This document shows, piece after piece, positions 40,101 to 52,898 of a stretch of DNA of 64,000 nucleotides. Position numbers and translations under genes: made by a program. A model generated the notes under the pieces. The model worked only from the letters and a program-made list of their open reading frames with translations. It did not search any database and was not told the DNA's origin. The stretch is taken from contig NW_027489011.1 in NCBI RefSeq assembly GCF_050948215.1, positions 62,001 through 126,000 on the forward strand. The letters run 5' to 3'. The DNA comes from Halictus rubicundus (lineage: Eukaryota; Arthropoda; Insecta; Hymenoptera; Halictidae). The stretch's first letter is position 1. Every line of letters starts with the position of its first letter.

Positions 40101-41979
40101 CCCATCCTATCCTATCCTCTATCCTATCCTATCCTCTATCCGATCCTCTATCCTATCCTATCCTGTATCCTGTCCTATCCTCTATCCTATCCTATCCTCT
40201 ATCCTATCCTCTATCCTATCCTATCCTCTATCCTATCCTATCCTCTATCCTATCGTATCCTCTATCGTATCCGATCCTCTGTCCTATCCTATCCTGTATC
40301 CTGTCCTATCCTCTATCCTATCCTATCCTCTATCCTATCCTCTATCCTATCCTATCCTCTATCCTATCCTATCCTCTATCCTATCGTATCCTCTATCGTA
40401 TCCTATCCTCTATCCTATCCTATCCTCTATCCTATCCTTTCCTCTATTCTATCCAATCCTCTATCCTATCCTATCCTCTATCCTATCCTATCCTCTATCC
40501 TATACTATCCTCTATCCTATCCTATCCCCTATCCTATCCTATCCTCTATCTATTCCACTATCCTATCCTATCCTCTATCCGATCCTCTATCCTATCCTAT
40601 CCTGTATCCTGTCCTATCCTCTATCCAATCCTATCCTATATCCTATCCTTCCCTCTATCCTATCCTATCCTCTATCCTATCCTATCCTCTATCCTCTATC
40701 CTATCCTATCCCCTATCCTATCCTATCCACTATGCGACCCTCTAACCTATCCTATCCTCTATTATATCCTATCCCCTATCCTATCCTATCCTCTATCCTA
40801 TCCTATCCTCTATCCTATCCTCTCCTCTATCCTATCCTATCCTCTATCCTATCCTATCCTCTATCCTATCCTATCCTCTATTATATCCTATCCTATCCTC
40901 TATCCTATCCTCTATCCTATCCTCTATCCTATCCTATCCTCTATCCTATCCTCTATAATATCGTTTACTCTATCATATCCTATCCTCTATCCTATAATAT
41001 CATCTATCCTATTCTATCCTCTATCCTATCCTCTATCATATCCAATCCTCTATCGTATCCTCTATCCTATCCTACCCTCTTTCCTATCCTATCCTCTATC
41101 CTATCCTATCCTCTATCCTATCCTATCCTCTATCCTCTATCCTATCCTATCCTCTATCCTATCCTATCCTCTATCCTCTCCTCTATCCTATCCTATCCTC
41201 TATCCTATCCTATCCTCTATGCTATCCTACCCTCTTTCGTATCCTATCCTCTATCCTATCCTATCCTCTATCCTATCCTATCCTCTATCCTATCCTATCC
41301 TCTATCCTATCCTATCCTCTATCCTATCCTATCCTCTATCCTATCCTTTCCTCAATCCTATTATATCCTCTATCCTATCCTATCCTCTATCCTATCCTAT
41401 CCTCTATCCTATCCTATCCCCTATCCTATCCTATCCTCTATCCTTTCCTCTATCCTATCCTATCCTCTATCCTATCCTATCCTCTATCCTATCCTATCGT
41501 CTATCCTATCCTATCCTCTATCCTATCCTATCGTCTATCCTATCCTATCCTCTATCGTATCCTATCCTCTATCCTATCCTATCCTCTATCCTATCCTACC
41601 CTCTATCCTATCCTATCCTCTATATTTTCCTCTATCCTATTCTATCCTCTATCCTATCCTATCCTCTACCCGATCCTCTATCCTATCCTATCCTGTATCC
41701 TGTCCTATCCTCTATCCTATCCTATCCTCTATCCTATCCTCTATCCTATCCTCTATCCTATCCTATCCTCTATCCTATCCTATCCTCTGTCCTATCGTAT
41801 CCTCTATCGTATCCTATCCTCTATTCTATCCTATCCTCTATCCTATCCTTTCCTCTATTCTATCCAATCCTCTATCCTATCCTATCCTCTATCCTATCCT
41901 ATCCTCTATCCTATACTATCCTCTATCCTATCCTATCCCCTATCCTATCCTATCCTCTATCTATTCCACTATCCTATCC

Positions 41980-42007
41980 TATCCTCTATCCTCTATCCTC
42001 TATCCTC
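41980..42007 (+). repeat. Short 7-mer run, 4 units
   Basis: Four TATCCTC units ending at an ATAATATCATC word that is the second half of a marker lacking its first half. The junction suggests a deletion or recombination breakpoint. Confidence 0.85.
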
Positions 42008-45000
42008 TATCCTATAATATCATCTATCCTATTCTATCCTCTATCCTATCCTCTATCATATCCAATCCTCTATCGTATCCTCTATCCTATCCTACCCTCT
42101 TTCCTATCCTATCCTCTATCCTATCCTATCCTCTATGCTATCCTACCCTCTTTCCTATCCTATCCTCTATCCTATCCTATCCTCTATCCTATCCTATCCT
42201 CTATCCTATCCTATCCTCTATCCTATCCTATCCTCTATCCTATCCTATCCTCTATCCTATCCTATCCTCTATCCTATCCTATCCTCTATCCTATCCTATC
42301 CTCTATCCTATCCTTTCCTCAATCCTATTATATCCTCTATCCTATCCTATCCTCTATCCTATCCTATCCTCTATCCTATCCTATCCCCTATCCTATCCTA
42401 TCATCTATCCTTTCCTCTATCCTATCCTATCCTCTATCCTATCCTATCCTCTATCCTATCCTATCCTCTATCCTATCCTATCCTCTATCCTATCCTATCC
42501 TCTATCCTATCCTATCCTCTATCCGATCCTCTATCCTATCCTATCCTCTATCCTATCCTATACTCTATCCTATCCTATCCTCTATCCTATCCTATCCTCT
42601 ATCCTATCCTATCCTCTATCCTATCCTACCCTCTATCCTATCCTATCCTCTATCCTTTCCTCTATCCTATTCTATCCTCTATCCTATCCTATCCTCTATC
42701 CGATCCTCTATCCTATCCTATCCTGTATCCTGTCCTATCCTCTATCCTATCCTATCCTCTATCCTATCCTCTATCCTATCCTATCCTCTATCCTATCCTA
42801 TCCTCTATCCTATCGTATCCTCTATCGCATCCTATCCTCTATCCTATCCTATCCTCTATCCTATCCTTTCCTCTATTCTATCCAATCCTCTATCCTATCC
42901 TATCCTCTATCCTATCCTATCCTCTATCCTATACTATCCTCTATCCTATCCTATCCCCTATCCTATCCTATCCTCTATCTATTCCACTATCCTATCCTAT
43001 CCTCTATCCGATCCTCTATCCTTTCCTATCCTGTATCCTGTCCTATCCTCTATCCAATCCTATCCTATATCCTATCCTTCCCTCTATCCTATCCTATCCT
43101 CTATCCTATCCTATCCTCTATCCTCTATCCTATCCTATCCCCTATCCTATCCTATCCACTATCCGACCCTCTATCCTAGCCTATCCTCTATTATATCCTA
43201 TCCCCTATCATATCCTATCCTCTATCCTATCCTATCCTCTATCCTATCCTCTCCTCTATCCTATCCTATCCTCTATCCTATCCTATCCTCTATCCTATCC
43301 TATCCTGTATCCTATCCTATCCTATCCTCTATCCTATCCTCTATCCTATCCTCTATCCTATCCTATCCTCTATCCTCTCCTCTATCCTATCCTATCCTCT
43401 ATCCTATCCTATCCTCTATGCTATCCTACCCTCTTTCCTATCCTATCCTCTATCCTATCCTATCCTCTATCCTATCCTATCCTCTATCCTATCCTATCCT
43501 CTATCCGATCCTCTATCCTATCCTATCCTCTATCCTATCCTATACTCTATCCTATCCTATCCTCTATCCTATCCTATCCTATTCTCTATCCTATCCTCTA
43601 TGATATCCTCTATCCTATCCTATCCTCTATCCTATCCTCTATAATATCGTTTACTCTATCATATCCTATCCTCTATCCTATAATATCATCTATCCTATTC
43701 TATCCTCTATCCTATCCTCTATCATATCCAATCCTCTATCGTATCCTCTATCCTATCCTACCCTCTTTCCTATCCTATCCTCTATCCTATCCTATCCTCT
43801 ATCCTATCCTATCCTCTATCCTCTATCCTATCCTATCCTCTATCCTATCCTATCCTCTATCCTATCCTATCCTCTATCCTATCCTATCCTCTATCCTATC
43901 CTATCCTCTATCCTCTCCTCTATCCTATCCTATCCTCTATCCTATCCTATCCTCTATGCTATCCTACCCTCTTTCCTATCCTATCCTCTATCCTATCCTT
44001 TCCTCAATCCTATTATATCCTCTATCCTATCCTATCCTCTATCCTATCCTATCCTCTATCCTATCCTATCCCCTATCCTATCCTATCCTCTATCCTTTCC
44101 TCTATCCTATCCTATCCTCTATCCTATCCTATCCTCTATCCTATCCTATCCTCTATCCTATCCTATCCTCTATCCTATCCTATCCTCTATCCTATCCTAT
44201 CCTCTATCCTATCCTATCCTCTATTCTATCCTATCCTCTATCATTTCCTCTATCCTATTCTATCCTCTATCCTATCCTATCCTCTATCCGATCCTCTATC
44301 CTATCCTATCCTGTATCCTGTCCTATCCTCTATCCTATCCTATCCTCTATCCTATCCTCTATCCTATCCTATCCTCTATCCTATCCTATCCTCTATCCTA
44401 TCGTATCCTCTATCGTATCCTATCCTCTATCCTATCCTATCCTCTATCCTATCCTTTCCTCTATTCTATCCAATCCTCTATCCTATCCTATCCTCTATCC
44501 TATCCTATCCTCTATCCTATCCTATCCCCTATCCTATCCTATCCTCTATCTATTCCACTATCCTATCCTATCCTCTATCCGATCCTCTATCCTATCCTAC
44601 CCTCTTTCCTATCCTATCCTCTATCCTATCCTATCCTCTATCCTATCCTATCCTCTATCCTCTATGCTATCCTATCCTCTATCCTATCCTATCCTCTATC
44701 CTCTCCTCTATCCTATCCTATCCTCTATGCTATCCTACCCTCTTTCCTATCCTATCCTCTATCCTATCCTATCCTCTATCCTATCCTATCCTCTATCCTA
44801 TCCTATCCTCTATCCTATCCTATCCTCTATCCTATCCTATCCTCTATCCTATCCTATCCTCTATCCTATCCTATCCTCTATCCTATCCTTTCCTCAATCC
44901 TATTATATCCTCTATCCTATCCTATCCTCTATCCTATCCTATCCCCTATCCTATCCTATCCTCTATCATTTCCTCTATCCTATCCTATCCTGTATCCTGT

Positions 45001-46239
45001 CCTATCCTCTATCCTATCCTATCCTCTATCCTATCCTCTATCCTATCCTATCCTCTATCCTATCCTCTATAATATCGTTTACTCTATCATATCCTATCCT
45101 CTATCCTATAATATCATCTATCCTATTCTATCCTCTATCCTATCCTCTATCATATCCAATCCTCTATCGTATCCTCTATCCTATCCTACCCTCTTTCCTA
45201 TCCTATCCTCTATCCTATCCTATCCTCTATCCTATCCTATCCTCTATCCTCTATCCTATCCTATCCTCTATCCTACCCTATCCTCTATCCTCTCCTCTAT
45301 CCTATCCTATCCTCTATCCTATCCTATCCTCTATGCTATCCTACCCTCTTTCCTATCCTATCCTCTATCCTATCCTATCCTCTATCCTATCCTATCCCCT
45401 ATCCTATCCTATCCTCTATCCTATCCTATCCTCTATCCTATCCTATCCTCTATCCTATCCTATCCTCTATCCTATCCTATCCTCTATCCGATCCTCTATC
45501 CTATCCTATCCTCTATCCTATCCTATACTCTATCCTATCCTATCCTCTATCCTATACTAGCCTCTACCTTATCCTATCCTCTATCCTATCCAATTACCTA
45601 TCCTACCCTCTATCCTATCCTATCCTCTATCCTATCCTATCCTCTATCCCATCCTATCCTCTATCCTATCCTATCCTCTATCCTATCCTATCCTCTATCC
45701 TATCCTATACTCTATCCTATCCTTTCCTCAATCCTATTATATCCTCTATCCTATCCTATCCTCTATCCTATCCTATCCTCTATCCTATCCTATCCCCTAT
45801 CGTATCCTATCCTCTATCATTTCCTCTATCCTATCCTATCCTCTATCCTATCCTATCCTCTATCCTATCCTCTATAATATCGTTTACTCTATCATATCCT
45901 ATCCTCTATCCTATAATATCATCTATCCTATTCTATCCTCTATCCTATCCTCTATCATATCCAATCCTCTATCGTATCCTCTATCCTACCCTATCCTCTA
46001 TCCTATCCTATCCTCTATCCTATCCTATCCTCTATCTTATCCTACCCTCTATCCCATCCTATCCTCTATCCTATCCTATCCTCCATCCTATCCTATCCTC
46101 TATCCTATCCTATCCTCTATGCTATCCTACCCTCTTTCCTATCCTATCCTCTATCCTATCCTATCTTCTATCCTATCCTATCGTCTATCCTATCCTATCC
46201 TCTATCCTATCCTATCCTCTATCCTATCCTATCCTCTAT

Positions 46240-46530
46240 CCTATCGTATCCTCTATCGTATCCTATCCTCTATCCCATCCTACTCTATCCTATCTTATCC
46301 TCTATCCTATCCTATCCTCCGTCCTATCCTATCCTCTATCCTATCCTATCCTCTATCCTATCCTATCCTCTATCCTATCCTATCCTCTATCCTATCCTAT
46401 CCTCTATCCTATCCTATCCTACCCTCTATCCTATCCTCTATCCTATCCTCTATCCTATCCTCTATCCTATCCTCTATCCTATCCTATCCTCTATCCTATC
46501 CTCTATAATATCGTTTACTCTATCATATCC
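46240..46530 (+). repeat. Long-range duplicated segment, right copy
   Basis: It carries the same TACTCTATCC (46281), TATCTTATCC and TCCTCCGTCC words as 23,422-23,465, in the same order, and continues into the marker at 46505. It differs by TATCCCATCC just upstream and by a 70-bp shorter distance to the marker. Confidence 0.8.
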
Positions 46531-46685
46531 TATCCTCTATCCTATAATATCATCTATCCTATTCTATCCTCTATCCTATCCTCTATCATATCCAATCCTC
46601 TATCGTATCCTCTATCCTATCCTACCCTCTTTCCTATCCTATCCTCTATCCTATCCTATCCTCTATTCTATCCTATCCTCTATTC

Positions 46686-46923
46686 TATCCTCTATCCTCT
46701 ATCCTCTATCCTCTATCCTCTATCCTCTATCCTCTATCCTCTATCCTCTATCCTCTATCCTCTATCCTCTATCCTCTATCCTCTATCCTCTATCCTCTAT
46801 CCTCTATCCTCTATCCTCTATCCTCTATCCTCTATCCTCTATCCTCTATCCTCTATCCTCTATCCTCTATCCTCTATCCTCTATCCTCTATCCTCTATCC
46901 TCTATCCTCTATCCTCTATCCTC
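46686..46923 (+). repeat. 7-mer run, 34 units
   Basis: Thirty-four TATCCTC units following TATTC words and not TATCA, so it groups with the runs of blocks 2-4 rather than with those of blocks 6 and 8. Confidence 0.94.
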
Positions 46924-48949
46924 TATCCTATCCTATCCTCTATCCTATCCTATCCTCTATCCTATCCTATCCTCTATCCTATCCTATCCTATCCTCTATC
47001 CTATCCTATCCTCTATCCTATCCTATCCTCTATCCTATCCTATCCTCTATCCGATCCTCTATCCTATCCTATCCTCTATCCTATCCTATCCCCTATCCTA
47101 TCCTATCCTCTATCCTCTCCTCTATCCTATCCTATCCTCTATCCTCTCCTCTATCCTATCCTATCCTCTATCCTATCCTATCCTCTATGCTATCCTACCC
47201 TCTTTCCTATCCTATCCTCTATCCTATCCTATCCTCTATCCTATCCTATCCTCTATCCTATCCTATCCTCTATCCTATCCTATCCTCTATCCTATCCTAT
47301 CCTCTATCCTATCCTATCCCCTATCCTATCCTATCCTCTATCCTTTCCTCTATCCTATCGTATCCTCTATCCTATCCCATCCTCTATCCGATCCTCTATC
47401 CTATCCTATCCTGTATCCTGTCCTATCCTCTATCCTATCCTATCCTCTATCCTATCCTCTATCCTATCCTATCCTCTATCCAATCCTCTATCCTATCCTA
47501 TCCTCTATCCTATCCTATCGTCTATCCTATCCTATCCTCTATCCTATCCTATCCTCTATCCTATCCTATACTCTATCCTATCGTATCCTCTATCGTATCC
47601 TATCCTCTATCCTATCCTATCCTCTATCCTATCCTATCGTCTATCCTATCCTATCCTCTATCCTATCCTATCCGCTATCCTATCCTATCCTCTATCCTAT
47701 CGTATCCTCTATCGTATCCTATCCTCTATCCTATCCTATCCTCTATCCTATCCTATCCTCTATCCTATCCTATCCTCTATCCTCTCCTATCCTCTATCCT
47801 ATCCTATCCTCTATCCTATCCTATCCTCTATCCTATCCTATCCTCTATCCTATCCTATCCTCTATCCTATCCTATCCTCTATCCTATCGTATCATCTATC
47901 CTATCCTATCCTGTATCCTATCCTATCCTCTATCCTATCCTATCCTCTATCCTGTCCTCTATCCTATCCTATCCTCTATCCTATCCTCTATCCTATCCTA
48001 TCCTCTATCCTATCCTATCATCTATCCTATCCTATCCTCTATCCTATCCTATCCTCTATCCTATCCTATCCTCTGTCCTATCGTATCCTCTATCGTATCC
48101 TATCCTCTATCCTATCCTATCCTCTATCCTATCCTATCCTCTATCCTATCCTATCCTCTATCCTATCCTTTCCTCAATCCTATTATATCCTCTATCCTAT
48201 CCTATCCTCTATCCTATCCTATCCTCTATCCTATCCTATCCCCTATCCTATCCTATCCTCTATCCTTTCCTCTATCCTATACTACCCTCTATCCTATCCT
48301 ATCCTCTATCCGATCCTCTATCCTATTCTATCCTGTATCCTGTCCTATCCTCTATCCTATCCTCTATAATATCGTTTACTCTATCATATCCTATCCTCTA
48401 TCCTATAATATCATCTATCCTATTCTATCCTCTATCCTATCGTCTATCATATCCAATCCTCTATCGCATCCTCCATCCTATCGTATCCTCTATCCTATCC
48501 TATCCTCTATCCTATCCTCTCCTCTATCCAATCCTATCCTATATCCTATCCTTTCCTCTATCCTATCCAATCCTCTATCCTATCCTATCCTCTATCCTAT
48601 CCTATCCTCTATCGTATCCTATCCTCTATCGTATCCTATCCTCTATCCTATCCTATCCCCTATCCTATCCGATCCTCTATCCTATCCTATCCTCTATCCT
48701 ATCCTATCCTCTATCCTATCCTATCCTCTATCCTATCCTATCCTATATCCTATCCAATCCTCTATCCTATCCTATCCTCTATCCTATCCTATCCTCTATC
48801 GTATCCTATCCTCTATCGTATCCTATCCTCTATCCTATCCTATCCCCTATCCTATCCTATCCTCTATCCTATACTATCCTCTATCCTATCCTATCCCCTA
48901 TCCTATCCTATCCTCTATCCTATCCTCTATCCTATCCTCTATCCTATCA

Positions 48950-49061
48950 TATCCTCTATCCTCTATCCTCTATCCTCTATCCTCTATCCTCTATCCTCTA
49001 TCCTCTATCCTCTATCCTCTATCCTCTATCCTCTATCCTCTATCCTCTATCCTCTATCCTC
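48950..49061 (+). repeat. 7-mer run, 16 units, TATCA-led
   Basis: Sixteen perfect units between TATCA (48945-48949) and TATTCTGTCC (49062). This left and right flank pair recurs at 52066, 56667 and 61501, where the runs have 10 units each. Confidence 0.95.
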
Positions 49062-49750
49062 TATTCTGTCCTATCCTCTATCCTATCCTATCCTCTATCC
49101 TATCCTATCCTCTATCCTATCCTATCCTCTATCCTATCCTATCCTCTATCCTATCCTATCCTCTATCCTATCCTATCCTCTATCCTATCCTATCCTATAT
49201 CCGATCCTCTATCCTATCCTATCCTCTATCCTATCCTATCCCCTATCCTATCCTATCCTCTATCCTATCCTATCCTCTATCCTATCCTATCCTCTATCCT
49301 ATCCTATCCTCTATCCTATCCTACCCTGTATCCTGTCCTATCCTCTATCCAATCCTATCCTATATCCTATCCTTTCCTCTATCCTATCCTATCCTCTATC
49401 CTATCCTATCGTCTATCCTATCCTATCCTCTATCCTATCCTCTATCCTATCCTCTATCCTATCCTCTATCCTATCCTCTATCCTATCCTCTCCTCTATCC
49501 AATCCTATCCTATATCCTATCCGATCCTCTACCCTATCCTATCCTGTATCCTGTCCTATCCTCTATCCTATCCTATCCTCTATCCTATCCTTTCCTCTAT
49601 CCTATCCAATCCTCTATCCTATCCTATCCTCTATCCTATCATATCCTCTATCCTATACTATCCTCTATCCTATCCTATCCCCTATCCTATCCTATCCTCT
49701 ATCCTATCCTCTATCCTATCCTCTATCCTATCCTATCATCTATCCTATCA

Positions 49751-49834
49751 TATCCTCTATCCTCTATCCTCTATCCTCTATCCTCTATCCTCTATCCTCT
49801 ATCCTCTATCCTCTATCCTCTATCCTCTATCCTC
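49751..49834 (+). repeat. 7-mer run, 12 units, TATCA-led
   Basis: Twelve perfect units after TATCA (49746-49750), ending in ordinary 17-mer repeat. The equivalent run at 52801-52898 has 14 units. Confidence 0.95.
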
Positions 49835-52065
49835 TATCCTATCCTATCCTCTATCCTATCCTATCCTCTATCCTATCCTATCCTCTGTCCTATCCTATCC
49901 TCTATCCTATCCTATCCTCTATCCTATCCTATCCTCTATCCTATCCTCTATCCTATCCTCTATCCTATCCTCTATCCTATCCTATCCTCTATCCTATCCT
50001 ATCGTCTATCCTATCCTATCCTCTATCCTATCCTATCCTCTATCCTCTCCTCTATCCTATCCTATCCTCTATCCTATCCTACCCTGTATCCTGTCCTATC
50101 CTCTATCCAATCCTATCCTATATCCTATCCTTTCCTCTATCCTATCCTATCCTCTATCCTATCCTATCGTCTATCCTATCCTATCCTCTATCCTATCCTC
50201 TATCCTATCCTATCCTCTATCCTATCCTCTATCCTATCCTCTATCCTATCCTCTATCCTATCCTCTATCCTATCCTATCCTCTATCCTATCCTATCGCCT
50301 ATCCTATCCTATCCTCTATCCTATCCTATCCTCTATCCTATCCTATCCTCTATCTTATCGTATCCTCTATCCTATCCTATCCTCTATCCTATCCTATCCT
50401 CTATGCTATCCTACCCTCTTTCCTATCGTATCCTCTATCGTATCCTATCCTATATCCTATACTATCCTCTATCCTATCCTATCCTCTATCCTATGCTATC
50501 CTCTATCCTATCCTATCCTCTATCCTATCCTATCATCTATCCTATCCTCTATCCTATCCTCTATCCTATCCTCTATCCTATCCTCTATCCTATCCTATCC
50601 TCTATCCTATCCTATCCTCTATCCTATCCTATCGTCTATCCTATCCTATCCTCTATCCTATCCTATCCTCTATCCTATCCTATCCTCTATCCTATCCTAT
50701 CCTCTATCCTATCCTCTATCCTATCCTCTATCCTATCCTATCCTCTATCCTATCCTATCGTCTATCCTATCCTATCCTCTATCCTATCCTATCCTCTATC
50801 CTATCCTATCCTCTATCCTATCGTATCCTCTATCCTATCCTATCCTCTATCCTATCCTATCATCTATCTTATCGTATCCTCTATCCTATCCTATCCTCTA
50901 TCCTATCCTATCCTCTATGCTATCCTACCCTCTTTCCTATCGTATCCTCTATCGTATCCTATCCTCTATCGTATCCTATCCTCTATCCTATCCTATCCCC
51001 TATCCTATCCTATCCTCTATCCTATACTATCCTCTATCCTATCCTATCCCCTATCCTATCCTATCCTCTATCCTATCCTCTATCCTATCCTATCCTCTAT
51101 CCTATCCTATCGTCTATCCTATCCTATCCTCTATCCTATCCTATCCTCTATCCTATCCTATCCTCTATCCTATCGTATCCTCTATCGTATCCTATCCTCT
51201 ATCCTATCCTATCCTCTATCCTATCCTATCCTCTATCCTATCCTATCCTCTATCCTATCCTTTCCTCAATCCTATTATATCCTCTATCCTATCCTATCCT
51301 CTATCCTATCCTATCCTCTATCCTATCCTATCCCCTATCCAATCCTATCCTCTATCCTTTCCTCTATCCTATACTACCCTCTATCCTATCCTATCCTCTA
51401 TCCGACCCTCTATCCTATTCTATCCTGTATCCTGTCCTATCCTCTATCCTATCCTCTATAATATCGTTTACTCTATCATATCCTATCCTCTATCCTATAA
51501 TATCATCTATCCTATTCTATCCTCTATCCTATCGTCTATCATATACAATCCTCTATCGCATCCTCCATCCTATCGTATCCTCTATCCTATCCTATCCTCT
51601 ATCCTATCCTCTCCTCTATCCAATCCTATCCTATATCCTATCCTTTCCTCTATCCTATCCAATCCTCTATCCTATCCTATCCTCTATCCTATCCTATCCT
51701 CTATCGTATCCTATCCTCTATCGTATCCTATCCTCTATCCTATCCTATCCCCTATCCTATCCGATCCTCTATCCTATCCTATCCTCTATCCTATCCTATC
51801 CTCTATCCTATCCTATCCTCTATCCTATCCTATCCTATATCCTATCCAATCCTCTATCCTATCCTATCCTCTATCCTATCCTATCCTCTATCGTATCCTA
51901 TCCTCTATCGTATCCTATCCCCTATCCTATCCTATCCTCTATCCTATACTATCCTCTATCCTATCCTATCCCCTATCCTATCCTATCCTCTATCCTATCC
52001 TCTATCCTATCCTCTATCCTATCCTCTATCCTATCCTCTATCCTATCCTATCCTCTATCCTATCA

Positions 52066-52135
52066 TATCCTCTATCCTCTATCCTCTATCCTCTATCCTC
52101 TATCCTCTATCCTCTATCCTCTATCCTCTATCCTC
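52066..52135 (+). repeat. 7-mer run, 10 units, TATCA-led
   Basis: Ten perfect units between TATCA and TATTCTGTCC. Same length and flanks as the runs at 56667 and 61501. Confidence 0.95.
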
Positions 52136-52800
52136 TATTCTGTCCTATCCTCTATCCTATCCTATCCTCTATCCTATCCTATCCTCTATCCTATCATATC
52201 CTCTATCCTATCCTATCCTCTATCCTATCCTATCCTCTATCCTATCCTATCCTCTATCCTATCCTATCCTCTATCCTATCCTATCCTATATCCGATCCTC
52301 TATCCTATCCTATCCTCTATCCTATCCTATCCCCTATCCTATCCTATCCTCTATCCTCTCCTCTATCCTATCCTATCCTCTATCCTATCCTATCCTCTAT
52401 CCTATCCTACCCTGTATCCTGTCCTATCCTCTATCCAATCCTATCCTATATCGTATCCTTTCCTCTATGCTATCCTATCCTCTATCCTATCCTATCGTCT
52501 ATCCTATCCTATCCTCTATCCTATCCTCTATCCTATCCTCTATCCTATCCTCTCCTCTATCCAATCCTATCCTATATCCTATCCGATCCTCTACCCTATC
52601 CTATCCTGTATCCTGTCCTATCCTCTATCCTATCCTATCCTCTATCCTATCCTTTCCTCTATCCTATCCAATCCTCTATCCTATCCTATCCTCTATCCTA
52701 TCATATCCTCTATCCTATACTATCCTCTATCCTATCCTATCCCCTATCCTATCCTATCCTCTATCCTATCCTCTATCCTATCCTATCCTCTATCCTATCA

Positions 52801-52898
52801 TATCCTCTATCCTCTATCCTCTATCCTCTATCCTCTATCCTCTATCCTCTATCCTCTATCCTCTATCCTCTATCCTCTATCCTCTATCCTCTATCCTC
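52801..52898 (+). repeat. 7-mer run, 14 units, TATCA-led
   Basis: Fourteen perfect units after TATCA (52796-52800). No matching run is found at the expected place in the next HOR copy (about 57.4 kb), which has plain 17-mers instead. Confidence 0.95.

Larger units (their letters stand above)
35631..47180 (+). repeat. Block 7: mosaic of short HORs
   Basis: Characteristic words are TCTATTCCAC (36211, 37224 and about five later copies to 44.5 kb) and CTATTCTATCCAATCC (36108, 37121, 41857, 42876 and others). The pair 36108/37121 and the pair 36211/37224 both give 1,013 bp, showing a direct tandem copy; 41857/42876 gives 1,019 bp. AT-rich markers lie at 37511, 40955, 43641, 45069, 45874 and 46505, with irregular spacing of 0.6-3.4 kb. 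Near 46.1-47 kb the sequence returns to block 4-5 type, including a 34-unit 7-mer run. No gene is seen. Confidence 0.82.
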
